This document shows, piece after piece, positions 6,160-13,426 of a stretch of 25,002 nt of DNA. The notes below the pieces were generated by a model. That model was not told where the DNA came from, searched no databases, and saw only the letters and a list, made by a program, of their open reading frames with translations. Position 1 is the first letter of the stretch, and every line of letters begins with the position of its first letter. A program made the translations under genes and the position numbers. The DNA comes from Candidatus Altarchaeum sp. (GTDB taxonomy: Archaea > Altiarchaeota > Altiarchaeia > Altiarchaeales > Altiarchaeaceae), in contig JAGTWP010000008.1 in NCBI GenBank assembly GCA_018260755.1, forward strand, positions 9,869-34,870, given 5' to 3'.

Positions 6160-6849
6160 TTAAAATTTATCGATTACATTTTTTATTTCTCCTATTGAAT
6201 TAACTATGTAGGTTGGATTATATCTTCTAAATTCATCCTTTGTATGGGCGTATAATATTGCTATACTCTTTATTCCTGCTGAATTTGCTGCAATAATATC
6301 ATTCGGATGGTCACCAACCATAATGCAACTATCTTTATCCTTGCTTAAATTTAAAATTTCAATCGCCTTCAAAATCGGCTCTGGATGCGGCTTTAAATTT
6401 AACACATCTGTTCCTGTAATAACCACTTCAAATAAATTTTGCACATTCAGGTCATTTAAAATCCGATCTGTAAGTTCCCTTCCTGTTGTTGTTACAATTC
6501 CCAAATTAAAATTTTTTGTTTTGAGAAAATTTAATAAATCAATTGAGCCGTCAATTGCATCTACCATAAATTTTTTTCTCGTTTCTCTGAATATCATAGA
6601 TGCTTTTTCAACCGCTTCATTATCGTTAGCTATTTTTCTAAATGTTTGCTGATGAGGGATTCCAATTAATTTTTTTATTTCGTCATCGGTAAAATTTAAT
6701 TTTGTTTTGGCATACGGCTCTAAAAATTTAAATGCCTCTCTAAATGCTATTATAATTGACGGAAACGAATTAACAAGTGTTCCGTCAAGGTCAAATAAGA
6801 TTCCTTTTATTTTCGGATTTGTCTCTGTTTTCGGATTTATTCGGGTCAT
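6160..6849 (-). CDS. HAD-superfamily phosphatase (phosphoglycolate phosphatase-like)
   Basis: The 229-aa product has the HAD motifs in order: motif I FDLDGTLV (D20, D22), a helical cap at about 30-100, motif II VTTTGR, the motif III lysine in LKPHPEP, and motif IV MVGDHPNDI. The layout is like Gph/PpaX-type phosphatases with a C1 helical cap. The reaction would be Mg-dependent hydrolysis of a small phosphomonoester; substrate cannot be told from sequence. The start is ATG 6849; the first 15 residues (TRINPKTETNPKIK) are an unusual hydrophilic lead before the first strand, so a later start cannot be excluded. The stop abuts tRNA-Leu with no spacer. Confidence 0.85.
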   Translation of the reverse strand: MTRINPKTETNPKIKGILFDLDGTLVNSFPSIIIAFREAFKFLEPYAKTKLNFTDDEIKKLIGIPHQQTFRKIANDNEAVEKASMIFRETRKKFMVDAIDGSIDLLNFLKTKNFNLGIVTTTGRELTDRILNDLNVQNLFEVVITGTDVLNLKPHPEPILKAIEILNLSKDKDSCIMVGDHPNDIIAANSAGIKSIAILYAHTKDEFRRYNPTYIVNSIGEIKNVIDKF

Positions 6850-6893
6850 ATTTTAATTTTCGCTTAAATTTTAATTGTTTAAATTAGCAGGGT

Positions 6894-6933
6894 ATATTAT
6901 CATATTATCATATTATCCTATTATCATATTATC
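6894..6933. repeat. Five tandem 8-bp repeats in the HAD-kae1 divergent gap
   Basis: The unit ATATTATC occurs at 6894, 6902, 6910, 6918 (one change, C for A) and 6926. It lies between divergent genes, where both promoters must sit, so copy number could affect promoter spacing. Confidence 0.85.
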
Positions 6934-6984
6934 TTTGCTTTAATAATTATGTATTGGTAAATTTATTTGTCTGAAAATTTAAAA

Positions 6985-8004
6985 ATGAATGTTTTGGGGA
7001 TTGAAGGAACGGCACATACATTCGGTGTCGGAATTATCAATGATTCGGAAGGTGAGCTCAAAATTTTAGCTGATGTTAGAAAGGTATATTCTCCTGCTGA
7101 GGGTGGTATAAATCCGTATTTTGCAGCGGAATTTATGGCTGAGAATGCAGATATTGCAATAAAAGAAGCGTTAAAAATTTCCGGTCTGGATATCAAGGAA
7201 ATTAATTTGCTCGCATTTTCACAGGGACCTGGTTTGGGACCGACATTAAGAACAGCGGCAACATCTGCACGAACACTTTCCTTATATCATAACATACCTT
7301 TGCTTGGTGTGAATCATTGCATCGCTCACATTGAAATTGGAATTGAGCGCGAACACATGAAAAATCCCCTGATTGTTTATGCATCGGGAGGCAATACACA
7401 AATTTTAATCCGCCGGGAAAATTTTTACAGAATTTTTGGCGAGACGATGGATATTGGCATGGGAAATATGTTAGATAAATTTGGTAGGGAAATGGGATTA
7501 AAACATCCCGCGGGTCCAAAGGTTGAGGAACTTGCAAAAAATGGAAAAAATTTTATAGAATTGCCTTACACAGTTAAAGGAGCAAATTTATGTCTTTCCG
7601 GATTGCTTACAAGTGCAATAAGAAAAAAGGATGATAAAATGAAAAAGGATGATAAAATACTTAATAAAACATTCACTCTTGAGGATTTGTGTTATTCTTT
7701 ACAGGAGACGGCTTTTTCTATGTTGGTTGAGGTTAGTGAGAGGGCATTAGCACATTTAAATGCAAAGGAATTACTACTCACAGGAGGGGTTGGAAATAAT
7801 AAGAGATTACAGGAAATGTTAATGTTGATGGCAAAAGAACACAATGTTAAATTTTTTGTTCCAACAAATTATTGCTCAGATAATGGGGTTATGATTGCAT
7901 TGACAGGACTGAAGATGTTTAAGGCAAATATTAGGCAAAAATTTGAAGAAACAAAAGTAAAGCAGAGGTTTAGGACCGATAAAGTTGAAATTTTATGGGA
8001 TTAA
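6985..8004 (+). CDS. kae1: Kae1, tRNA N6-threonylcarbamoyladenosine (t6A) synthase subunit
   Basis: This 339-aa ASKHA-fold protein is the catalytic subunit of the archaeal KEOPS complex, which transfers threonylcarbamoyl to A37 of ANN-decoding tRNAs. Visible motifs are VLGIEGTAHTFGVGI at the N-terminus, FSQGPGLGPTLRTAAT, the metal-binding NHCIAHIEIG (H111, H115), VYASGGNTQI, GETMDIGMGNMLDKF, LPYTVKGANLCLSGLLT, LTGGVGNNKRL and the metal-binding Asp in CSDNGVMIA. It ends at RTDKVEILWD without a fused Bud32 kinase. I choose ATG 6985 because MNVLGIEGTAHTFG matches the family; the in-frame TTG at 6967 adds six residues. The loop usually reading INPREAADHHAE is INPYFAAEFMAE here, so usual Arg/His residues are missing. 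Confidence 0.93.
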   Translation: MNVLGIEGTAHTFGVGIINDSEGELKILADVRKVYSPAEGGINPYFAAEFMAENADIAIKEALKISGLDIKEINLLAFSQGPGLGPTLRTAATSARTLSLYHNIPLLGVNHCIAHIEIGIEREHMKNPLIVYASGGNTQILIRRENFYRIFGETMDIGMGNMLDKFGREMGLKHPAGPKVEELAKNGKNFIELPYTVKGANLCLSGLLTSAIRKKDDKMKKDDKILNKTFTLEDLCYSLQETAFSMLVEVSERALAHLNAKELLLTGGVGNNKRLQEMLMLMAKEHNVKFFVPTNYCSDNGVMIALTGLKMFKANIRQKFEETKVKQRFRTDKVEILWD

Positions 8005-8041
8005 ATTTTGTGAAATTTTTATTATCATTTTAAGATTATAA

Positions 8042-8171
8042 GAGGATGTCTAACAATTATCTTATGCATTGTAATAGTATATAAAACACAAAAATTTAAA
8101 GGTGTAAATTTAGTAAAATATATTGTAACAATATATAAGATTCAAAAAAATTTGAATTGTTGGACAACCTC
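8042..8171. repeat. Terminal inverted repeat pair enclosing 130 bp (MITE-like or terminator)
   Basis: GAGGATGTCTAACAATT (8042-8058) and AATTGTTGGACAACCTC (8155-8171) are inverted copies with two mismatches in 17. They bound a 130-bp AT-rich non-coding block between the convergent kae1 and tubulin-like 1 genes. AGAG occurs at both edges (8041-8044 and 8172-8175), but the left copy overlaps the repeat, so it is weak evidence of a target duplication. Smaller palindromes lie inside (TATTGTAACAATA; TTCAAAAAAATTTGAA). A miniature transposable element and a bidirectional transcript end are both plausible. Confidence 0.65.
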
Positions 8172-8198
8172 AGAGATTCAAAAACCGATACCTAAAAA

Positions 8199-9371
8199 TT
8201 ATGCCTTAAATTTATCCGCCATTTCATATATTTCTTTTAGCCGTCCGACATTTTCAACATTCATTATCAGGCATAAATTTAAATACATAACATATCCCTT
8301 TGTTAAAGATGCACCGAAATGATATTCTATTTTGCATATTTCTGCCAGTTTATTTCTTATTGCATTGTCTTGAAATTTCTTATTTGCAAGTTTGTCCGGA
8401 ACTACAAGATTACAAAAGCCCTTTTCAACATTTTTTAAATCATCAACTGTTACTGTTAAATGTGATACAGCGTCATCAAAATATTTTTTCATTCTGTCCG
8501 AGGAGGGAATATTTGCTCCTGCAAGTCCCCCTAACTTTAATTGGTCTAAAATATATCTTAATTTAGGTGCCACCATTATAGGTTCTGATGCTATTGCTGA
8601 AACATATCTTTTATTTCCTGTTTTAAACATGGTTGCTGTTAGTAAGTCCGCACTATCTACGGTCTTTCCTGCCCATGCAGAATATTTACCTGGATCTATT
8701 CTGTGTTTAAATATTCCTCCGATTTGATGGTAAAAAAAGTTTGCAACAAATTTATTATATTTGGTATAAGCTAAACTTATATTTTCTTCTTTGAATATTC
8801 TTTCATTATCAACCAATATAAAACTATCTGCAAAATTTGATATTTTTTCCATGGCATATTTCGCCGCATAAGATCTGCGTCCTCCTTCACTTTTACTTGG
8901 CATAACTCCTACGGTAATAACTTTTGTATTTGGATCCCTGTTTTTCAAATATTCTATTATCTGTGGAGAAACACCTGCCCCGGTTCCACTTCCAAGCCCA
9001 AGGAAAATATATGCATAATTTATTTTATCCTTTGGAAATATTGTATCCATACAATTTTTAAAATAATTTTTATTGTTACCTATTGCATCTTCGGCTTTTT
9101 CGGGATCATTTCCAAACCCACCACGTACTTCGTTTCTAAAAATAAAATTTTCTTTTTTTCCACCAAATAGCGGACCATTAGTAGATACCAGCTCTCCATC
9201 ACCTTTTATTCCAACCCACCTATCTTCTTTCACATTATGAAGTTGCATCAATTCCTGCGCTTCGCTATTTAACACAATAGGATATGCCAATTCAAACATT
9301 TCTTTATTTGCATATATTTCATCCACTATCTTTGTTCCGCAATGACCTACACCAACAATAATCTGTGACAT
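8199..9371 (-). CDS. Tubulin/FtsZ-superfamily GTPase 1 (divergent, T7 aspartates kept)
   Basis: This 390-aa protein shows the full set of nucleotide loops: T1 GVGHCGTK (7-14), T2 LNSEAQEL (34-41, like FtsZ NTDAQAL), T3 GGFGNDPEKA (84-93, like GAGANPE), T4 GLGSGTGAG (125-133, tubulin signature), T5 VMPSKSEGG (156-164) and T6 around VDNERIFKEEN (187-197). T7-like TVDSAD (237-242) compares with NVDFAD of FtsZ and keeps both aspartates, so GTP hydrolysis on assembly is plausible. It lacks the long disordered tail and conserved C-terminal peptide of FtsZ, so it is not the ordinary division protein. The end (YLNLCLIMNVENVGRLKEIY) resembles that of tubulin-like 2, suggesting paralogues. It is the last gene of the minus-strand set. 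Confidence 0.85.
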   Translation of the reverse strand: MSQIIVGVGHCGTKIVDEIYANKEMFELAYPIVLNSEAQELMQLHNVKEDRWVGIKGDGELVSTNGPLFGGKKENFIFRNEVRGGFGNDPEKAEDAIGNNKNYFKNCMDTIFPKDKINYAYIFLGLGSGTGAGVSPQIIEYLKNRDPNTKVITVGVMPSKSEGGRRSYAAKYAMEKISNFADSFILVDNERIFKEENISLAYTKYNKFVANFFYHQIGGIFKHRIDPGKYSAWAGKTVDSADLLTATMFKTGNKRYVSAIASEPIMVAPKLRYILDQLKLGGLAGANIPSSDRMKKYFDDAVSHLTVTVDDLKNVEKGFCNLVVPDKLANKKFQDNAIRNKLAEICKIEYHFGASLTKGYVMYLNLCLIMNVENVGRLKEIYEMADKFKA

Positions 9372-9390
9372 TTTAATAGTTAAATTTTTA

Positions 9391-10371
9391 TCAGAATATT
9401 TTTATTATTTCCGTACTTTTTTTATCTTTTCTGTATGATAAATGTGCCTTTACAAGTATTATGCCTATTATAACAAATACAATGGCACAAATTCCTACAA
9501 GTATCCGAAATGATGTGTTTAATTCGTTTTCTAATTTATATGCTTCGCCCCTATTATAAATTGCATCCTTATATTTATTATAATAAGCTTTGTAATTTTC
9601 GGAATTACTCAAACTTTGAATGTTGTGCCGTTCATAGATTGAAATTGCATTATTGTATGCCTCAATTGCTGTTTCCACGGTTGTTATTTGCCTGCTATTG
9701 GATGCTTCGTTATAATATTTTTTTCCGCCATCAACCGAATTTCTCGCTTTTTCTAGGTCTTCGTAAAAATTGCTTTTTGTTTCATAGACCTTTTTTAATT
9801 CTTCAGGAACATTACCTCCAATTGACACAGTTTCATCATAGCATTTCAATGTGTTTTCAAGATATTCTATTTTTATAGGTGTTATTTTTTCATTATCTGC
9901 TTTTTCTTTAAAAAAAGTTCCTGTATCTTCTAATATTTTCTTTAAGCCGGTTTTTGAAAGTTTGATTATTTCAATTATACTTTGTTTATCCTCGTCTGAA
10001 CGCAAGTTGTAATTGTATGTTTCATCCATTTGAGAAATTATGCTTTTTAAATTAGGTGCATTCTTTAGTACTTCCTCTCTTGAATTTATATTGTCAATTC
10101 TCTTTTTGTCCGAACTCACAAAATTTTCAAGAAATGCCTTAACTTCATAAGTAAATTTATTTACATTGGAATTGGTGCTGTATGTGTCCTTTCCGTACAA
10201 CCAAGATAAGCATGTTCTTTGTATTTGTCCCGGCTCAGAATATGATGAATCAGTATTAATATTTGAAATATCTTTGCGTAATTCTTCAACTGTTTTGTCT
10301 CCGTACACATTTACTATAAATACAAGTATAAATAGAAACAGCAACACGAAAAATATGTTTTTTATATTCAT
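9391..10371 (-). CDS. Single-pass membrane protein with helical ectodomain and short basic tail
   Basis: The 326-aa product has an N-terminal signal/anchor (about 5-24, FFVLLFLFILVFIVNVYG). An all-helical, probably TPR-like or coiled ectodomain follows at 25-288, with repeated pieces such as ENTLKCYDETVSIGG and TAIEAYNNAISIYERH. A membrane helix at 290-307 (ILVGICAIVFVIIGIILV) leads to a 19-residue tail, KAHLSYRKDKKSTEIIKIF. The topology is outside-in, so the tail should face the cytosol. It matches the C-terminal tail of the 772-aa protein at 22461-24779 (YxKDKxxxExxK), suggesting both bind the same cytosolic partner. Only one base separates its ATG from the previous stop (TAAGATG) and 19 bases follow to tubulin-like 1, so translation is probably coupled. 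Confidence 0.75.
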   Translation of the reverse strand: MNIKNIFFVLLFLFILVFIVNVYGDKTVEELRKDISNINTDSSYSEPGQIQRTCLSWLYGKDTYSTNSNVNKFTYEVKAFLENFVSSDKKRIDNINSREEVLKNAPNLKSIISQMDETYNYNLRSDEDKQSIIEIIKLSKTGLKKILEDTGTFFKEKADNEKITPIKIEYLENTLKCYDETVSIGGNVPEELKKVYETKSNFYEDLEKARNSVDGGKKYYNEASNSRQITTVETAIEAYNNAISIYERHNIQSLSNSENYKAYYNKYKDAIYNRGEAYKLENELNTSFRILVGICAIVFVIIGIILVKAHLSYRKDKKSTEIIKIF

Positions 10372-10372
10372 C

Positions 10373-10855
10373 TTAAAATAAAATGTTTATAATATATGTT
10401 CCAATTCCAATGATTATGCTTATTATAACAATTAAAATTATTCCTATTGCAATTATTATTCCCCCTATTTTTAATATCCACATAAAGTTAGGAACTTTAT
10501 AGATATGTTCATATTTTATTCTGTCAATCCATTTCTTTGTTAAAACCAATCCGAGAGCAATTCCCATAATCACACCTAATATTTTAAATAAAAACGAATC
10601 ATTTTTACAATTATTTATTGTATTGTTTAATGATTGCTCCGCTTTTTTATAATTTTCATCAACAGAGGTGGGATTTTCTATTTGTAAAAACTCGCTCATT
10701 GTTTTGTTGCACTCGTTTATTTCAACGGCATTATCGTCATTCTTGACAGTTATGTTAGTGTTATCACTATACACATTTCCAACTAAAAATAAAACAAAAA
10801 ATAGTACAATTGCAACACACCTTATGTTCCTTTTAAATTTATTAAAATTTTCCAT
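10373..10855 (-). CDS. Small membrane protein with short external loop
   Basis: The 160-aa product has a signal peptide or first membrane helix at 12-30 (CVAIVLFFVLFLVGNVYS) and a small external helical part at 31-87 with several Asn-X-Thr sites (NIT, NKT, NNT). A membrane helix follows at 89-106 (LFKILGVIMGIALGLVLT), then a basic cytosolic loop (KKWIDRIKYEHIYKVP) and a long very hydrophobic stretch at 125-158 rich in Ile and Gly. No family is recognised. It lies between the MopE-like protein (9-base gap) and the 326-aa protein (1-base gap), so it should be made with them and may be a small membrane subunit of the same complex. Confidence 0.7.
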   Translation of the reverse strand: MENFNKFKRNIRCVAIVLFFVLFLVGNVYSDNTNITVKNDDNAVEINECNKTMSEFLQIENPTSVDENYKKAEQSLNNTINNCKNDSFLFKILGVIMGIALGLVLTKKWIDRIKYEHIYKVPNFMWILKIGGIIIAIGIILIVIISIIIGIGTYIINILF

Positions 10856-10864
10856 TTTTGATGT

Positions 10865-12154
10865 TTAAAATTTGTTGTCTTTTTTATTTTCCTTTCTTTT
10901 TAATCCATATATAAAGTCCTCTTTCTCTTCTTCATGGGGCGCCCCCCCCAAACCACTTCTTTCTTCACTTTTATCTTCTTTTTTAATTCCCTTTGGTTCT
11001 TTTTCAACACATTTTTCTTCTTTTGGTTTATTGCAAAAATTAGATTCTTCCGTTTTAGGTGTGCCTTTAGACATTTCATCATATCTTTTTGTAATTTTTT
11101 CAGTTTGTACACTTTGTGACGATTGTTCATAACGATTGCCTTTATATGGCTCGTTATTGTATGTTTCGGATCCTTTTTGCATAATAAATTTTCGCTTAAC
11201 AACAAACCAAGATAAAACAAGGACAATTGCAAATATAACAAAAAGATAAAACAACAAAGAAATGATATTTATTAAAATTTTTGAATTTTCTATTTTTGTT
11301 GCTGTTAAACTCATTTCTTTAGTTTGCTCATATTTTGATATTGCTCCTTTCATATATTCGGTTGTAGTTATTGTAGCATTGTTGTCATCACAATCATTCC
11401 CTCTCTCCTTTTGATTTGGTGGGACGCAATTGAATGTTGAACAATTTCCACTTGGTATTATGCTTATAAAATTATCTTTATCCTTATCGCGGTAATATAA
11501 GAGAAGCGGGCAAACATTTCCTTCATCAGTTTTGTTGTTACAATTGTCATCAATTCCATTACATATTTCGGTAGCATTAGGATATATTGAAGAATTCTGG
11601 TCATTACAATCCCCTCCTGTTGTAACATTATGAGGATTTTGTGGTTGACATAAACATTTATAACTACTGCCATATCCATCGTTATCTTTATCTTCATAGT
11701 AATTTTTGCATCCTTTGGCCTTTTCTTCCCCATCTATCAAATTATTGCAATTATCGTCAATTCCATTACAAATTTCTATTGTTCCAGGAATATCTGAATT
11801 ACTATCATTGCAGTCATTTCCTCCTTTAATAGAACAATTTATTGTAGTGTTATCGCACAAAAGAATAACAGAATTATTCTCTTTCGTACAATTTGTTTCA
11901 TTTAAATTAAAGGGTTTGTTACTTATAAACCCATCCTTATCAGTATCACAGTAATATATCTCTGTAATTGATTGATTGGCAGAAGTATTTTGAGATATAT
12001 TATTAGAATTATATGCACTATTGTTGCTTGTGGCATTAACCGTTAAGTTATTTGTAGAATTATCAATATTTGTTGTGTTTGCTGCCTGAACATTTCCTGC
12101 AAAAGCAAAGACAAATAATATACATACAACCATTAAAAAGTTAAGTTTATCCAT
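10865..12154 (-). CDS. Single-pass membrane protein with MopE-like / Ca-binding-like repeats and long cytosolic tail
   Basis: The 429-aa product begins with a signal peptide (1-25) and an Asn/Thr/Ser-rich stretch (26-63) with many N-X-S/T sequons. Three repeat units follow. Each starts with a calcium-loop-like segment (YYCDTDKDGFIS 67-78, YYEDKDNDGYGS 152-163, YYRDKDKDNFIS 220-231) and continues with a MopE-type metal-binding motif (GNDCNDSNS and EICNGIDDNCNN at 112-138; GDCNDQNSS and EICNGIDDNCNN at 181-207; a truncated GNDCDDNN at 252-259). One membrane helix lies at 293-318, then a charged tail of about 110 residues (319-429) with no fold apparent, predicted cytosolic. The ectodomain may bind metal or make surface contacts; the tail could dock on the tubulin-like proteins. 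Confidence 0.8.
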   Translation of the reverse strand: MDKLNFLMVVCILFVFAFAGNVQAANTTNIDNSTNNLTVNATSNNSAYNSNNISQNTSANQSITEIYYCDTDKDGFISNKPFNLNETNCTKENNSVILLCDNTTINCSIKGGNDCNDSNSDIPGTIEICNGIDDNCNNLIDGEEKAKGCKNYYEDKDNDGYGSSYKCLCQPQNPHNVTTGGDCNDQNSSIYPNATEICNGIDDNCNNKTDEGNVCPLLLYYRDKDKDNFISIIPSGNCSTFNCVPPNQKERGNDCDDNNATITTTEYMKGAISKYEQTKEMSLTATKIENSKILINIISLLFYLFVIFAIVLVLSWFVVKRKFIMQKGSETYNNEPYKGNRYEQSSQSVQTEKITKRYDEMSKGTPKTEESNFCNKPKEEKCVEKEPKGIKKEDKSEERSGLGGAPHEEEKEDFIYGLKRKENKKDNKF

Positions 12155-12196
12155 TTTCTTTTTAAATAATAAAATATCTGAATTATTAAATTTTTG

Positions 12197-13426
12197 TTAT
12201 TCTTTTAAAAATTTATTTATATCGTCTTTTAAATTTTTATATATTTGTGCTAAATCCTCCAATGAAATTTTAATGTTTGAGGAATTACATTTATTCAAAA
12301 CATCGTTCATTTTTTCTTCATCTGCAATAAAATCTCCGAATTTTTCATTTAACTCATCAAGACGGGGAATATTTGAGAATGCGATAAATGAACATATCTT
12401 AAGTTTGTTTGAACTTGATTTTTCAATCTCTATTGTTACTTTAATAGGTTTATCATTTTTTTCCATATCTTTTTCTATTTTTTGTTCTAATTCTCTGCAT
12501 GTAATCTTTTCTTTATAATTGTCTGGCAATGTAACATCTATGTAAATTCCCATTGATTTTTCTAAATTGCAATCAGCCATTTTTCCTTCATCCAATGCAT
12601 CCACTATTAAAAACTCCAGTTTAATGGTCTCCCAAAAGTCCTTATTTTTTTCAACAAAGGATGGAACAATTATCGGTGTTTTTTTGAAGTTTCCGCATCG
12701 TTTGAAAAATTCGCGAAGATTTGAAATATTAACTTCTGTTAAGTTTGCAATCCATTTTCCATACATTTCATTAACTGTCTCTTTTTCAATATATTCATTG
12801 TCAACAATTATTATAGCATCACATAAGTTGTAGAACAGTGCAATATTGGTTATAGCATTCACTTCTGGTATTACGGAATGATCTTCGTTTTTATAAGGTA
12901 AAACAATTGTGGTCGTTAAAATCGAAGATTTTTTATTCATAGTGTTTCTTATTTTTTTACTAAAGAGATATCCGCAGCCAACTCCTGTCCCCCCTCCTCC
13001 GGCATTCACTATATTTATCCACAAATCATTTGTGTTTTTAGTTTTGTTTATGATTCCACTCTTTCCGTAAAATTTACTGTCCTCTTTTGATTTCTCCCAG
13101 GTCAGAAAATCCTCGGCAATTTTTCCGGATATAAGCCACGACCCTCTCACATACTCATAATTCTCACTTTCTATTTGTATTGGGTTTAAGTATGCTGCTG
13201 TTGGAAACATACTAGTTTTCTCATGACCAAATAACCTTTTTAAATTGAGACCCAGTCGTTTTGCCTCTTCATCTGTTTCCTGTGATCCTTCTATTTCCTG
13301 AATATCTCCAATAAAAAAACCAATATTTTCTAATGAATTATTTTCAGGCCTTCCTGCCTCTCTGTAAATACCTATTGTTAAATTTATTCCTGCCTGTCCC
13401 AGTCCGAAGATAAAAATTTTTGACAT
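12197..13426 (-). CDS. Tubulin/FtsZ-superfamily protein 2 (T7 degenerate)
   Basis: The 409-aa protein has T1 GLGQAGINLTIGIY (8-21), which keeps the Gln-Ala-Gly-x-N pattern of tubulin/FtsZ, T2 around FFIGDIQEI (37-45), T3 around GSWLISGKIAEDF (95-107), T4 NAGGGGTGVGCG (141-152) and T6 around VDNEYIEKET (208-217). I cannot find the NxDxxD/E loop of T7; the corresponding area (TPIIVPSFVEKNKDF) lacks the first Asp. It therefore probably binds GTP but may not trigger hydrolysis in a neighbour. The C-terminal part (LKICSFIAFSNIPRLDELNEKF) resembles that of tubulin-like 1. Its ATG follows the stop of the 240-aa gene directly (TAAATG), indicating tight coupling. Confidence 0.82.
   Translation of the reverse strand: MSKIFIFGLGQAGINLTIGIYREAGRPENNSLENIGFFIGDIQEIEGSQETDEEAKRLGLNLKRLFGHEKTSMFPTAAYLNPIQIESENYEYVRGSWLISGKIAEDFLTWEKSKEDSKFYGKSGIINKTKNTNDLWINIVNAGGGGTGVGCGYLFSKKIRNTMNKKSSILTTTIVLPYKNEDHSVIPEVNAITNIALFYNLCDAIIIVDNEYIEKETVNEMYGKWIANLTEVNISNLREFFKRCGNFKKTPIIVPSFVEKNKDFWETIKLEFLIVDALDEGKMADCNLEKSMGIYIDVTLPDNYKEKITCRELEQKIEKDMEKNDKPIKVTIEIEKSSSNKLKICSFIAFSNIPRLDELNEKFGDFIADEEKMNDVLNKCNSSNIKISLEDLAQIYKNLKDDINKFLKE

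Noticed and set aside
6967-6984. TTG start giving six extra residues on Kae1
   Set aside because: The family begins at the VLGIEGTAHTFG segment, and ATG 6985 lies right before it.
8199-9371. Canonical FtsZ of cell division
   Set aside because: The T-loops are recognisable but diverged, and there is no FtsZ C-terminal peptide or SepF neighbour. A true FtsZ is expected elsewhere in the genome.
9510-9878. 122-aa plus-strand frame and similar frames opposite the minus set
   Set aside because: They are antisense shadows of the membrane and tubulin-like genes, rich in Phe, Leu and Cys as expected from the complement of Lys/Asn-rich AT-rich genes.
10900-11241. Alternative minus-strand frames inside the MopE-like gene (10900-11241, 11464-11733)
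   Set aside because: They overlap the intact 429-aa frame, which has a signal peptide, repeats and a membrane helix. They show no domain of their own.
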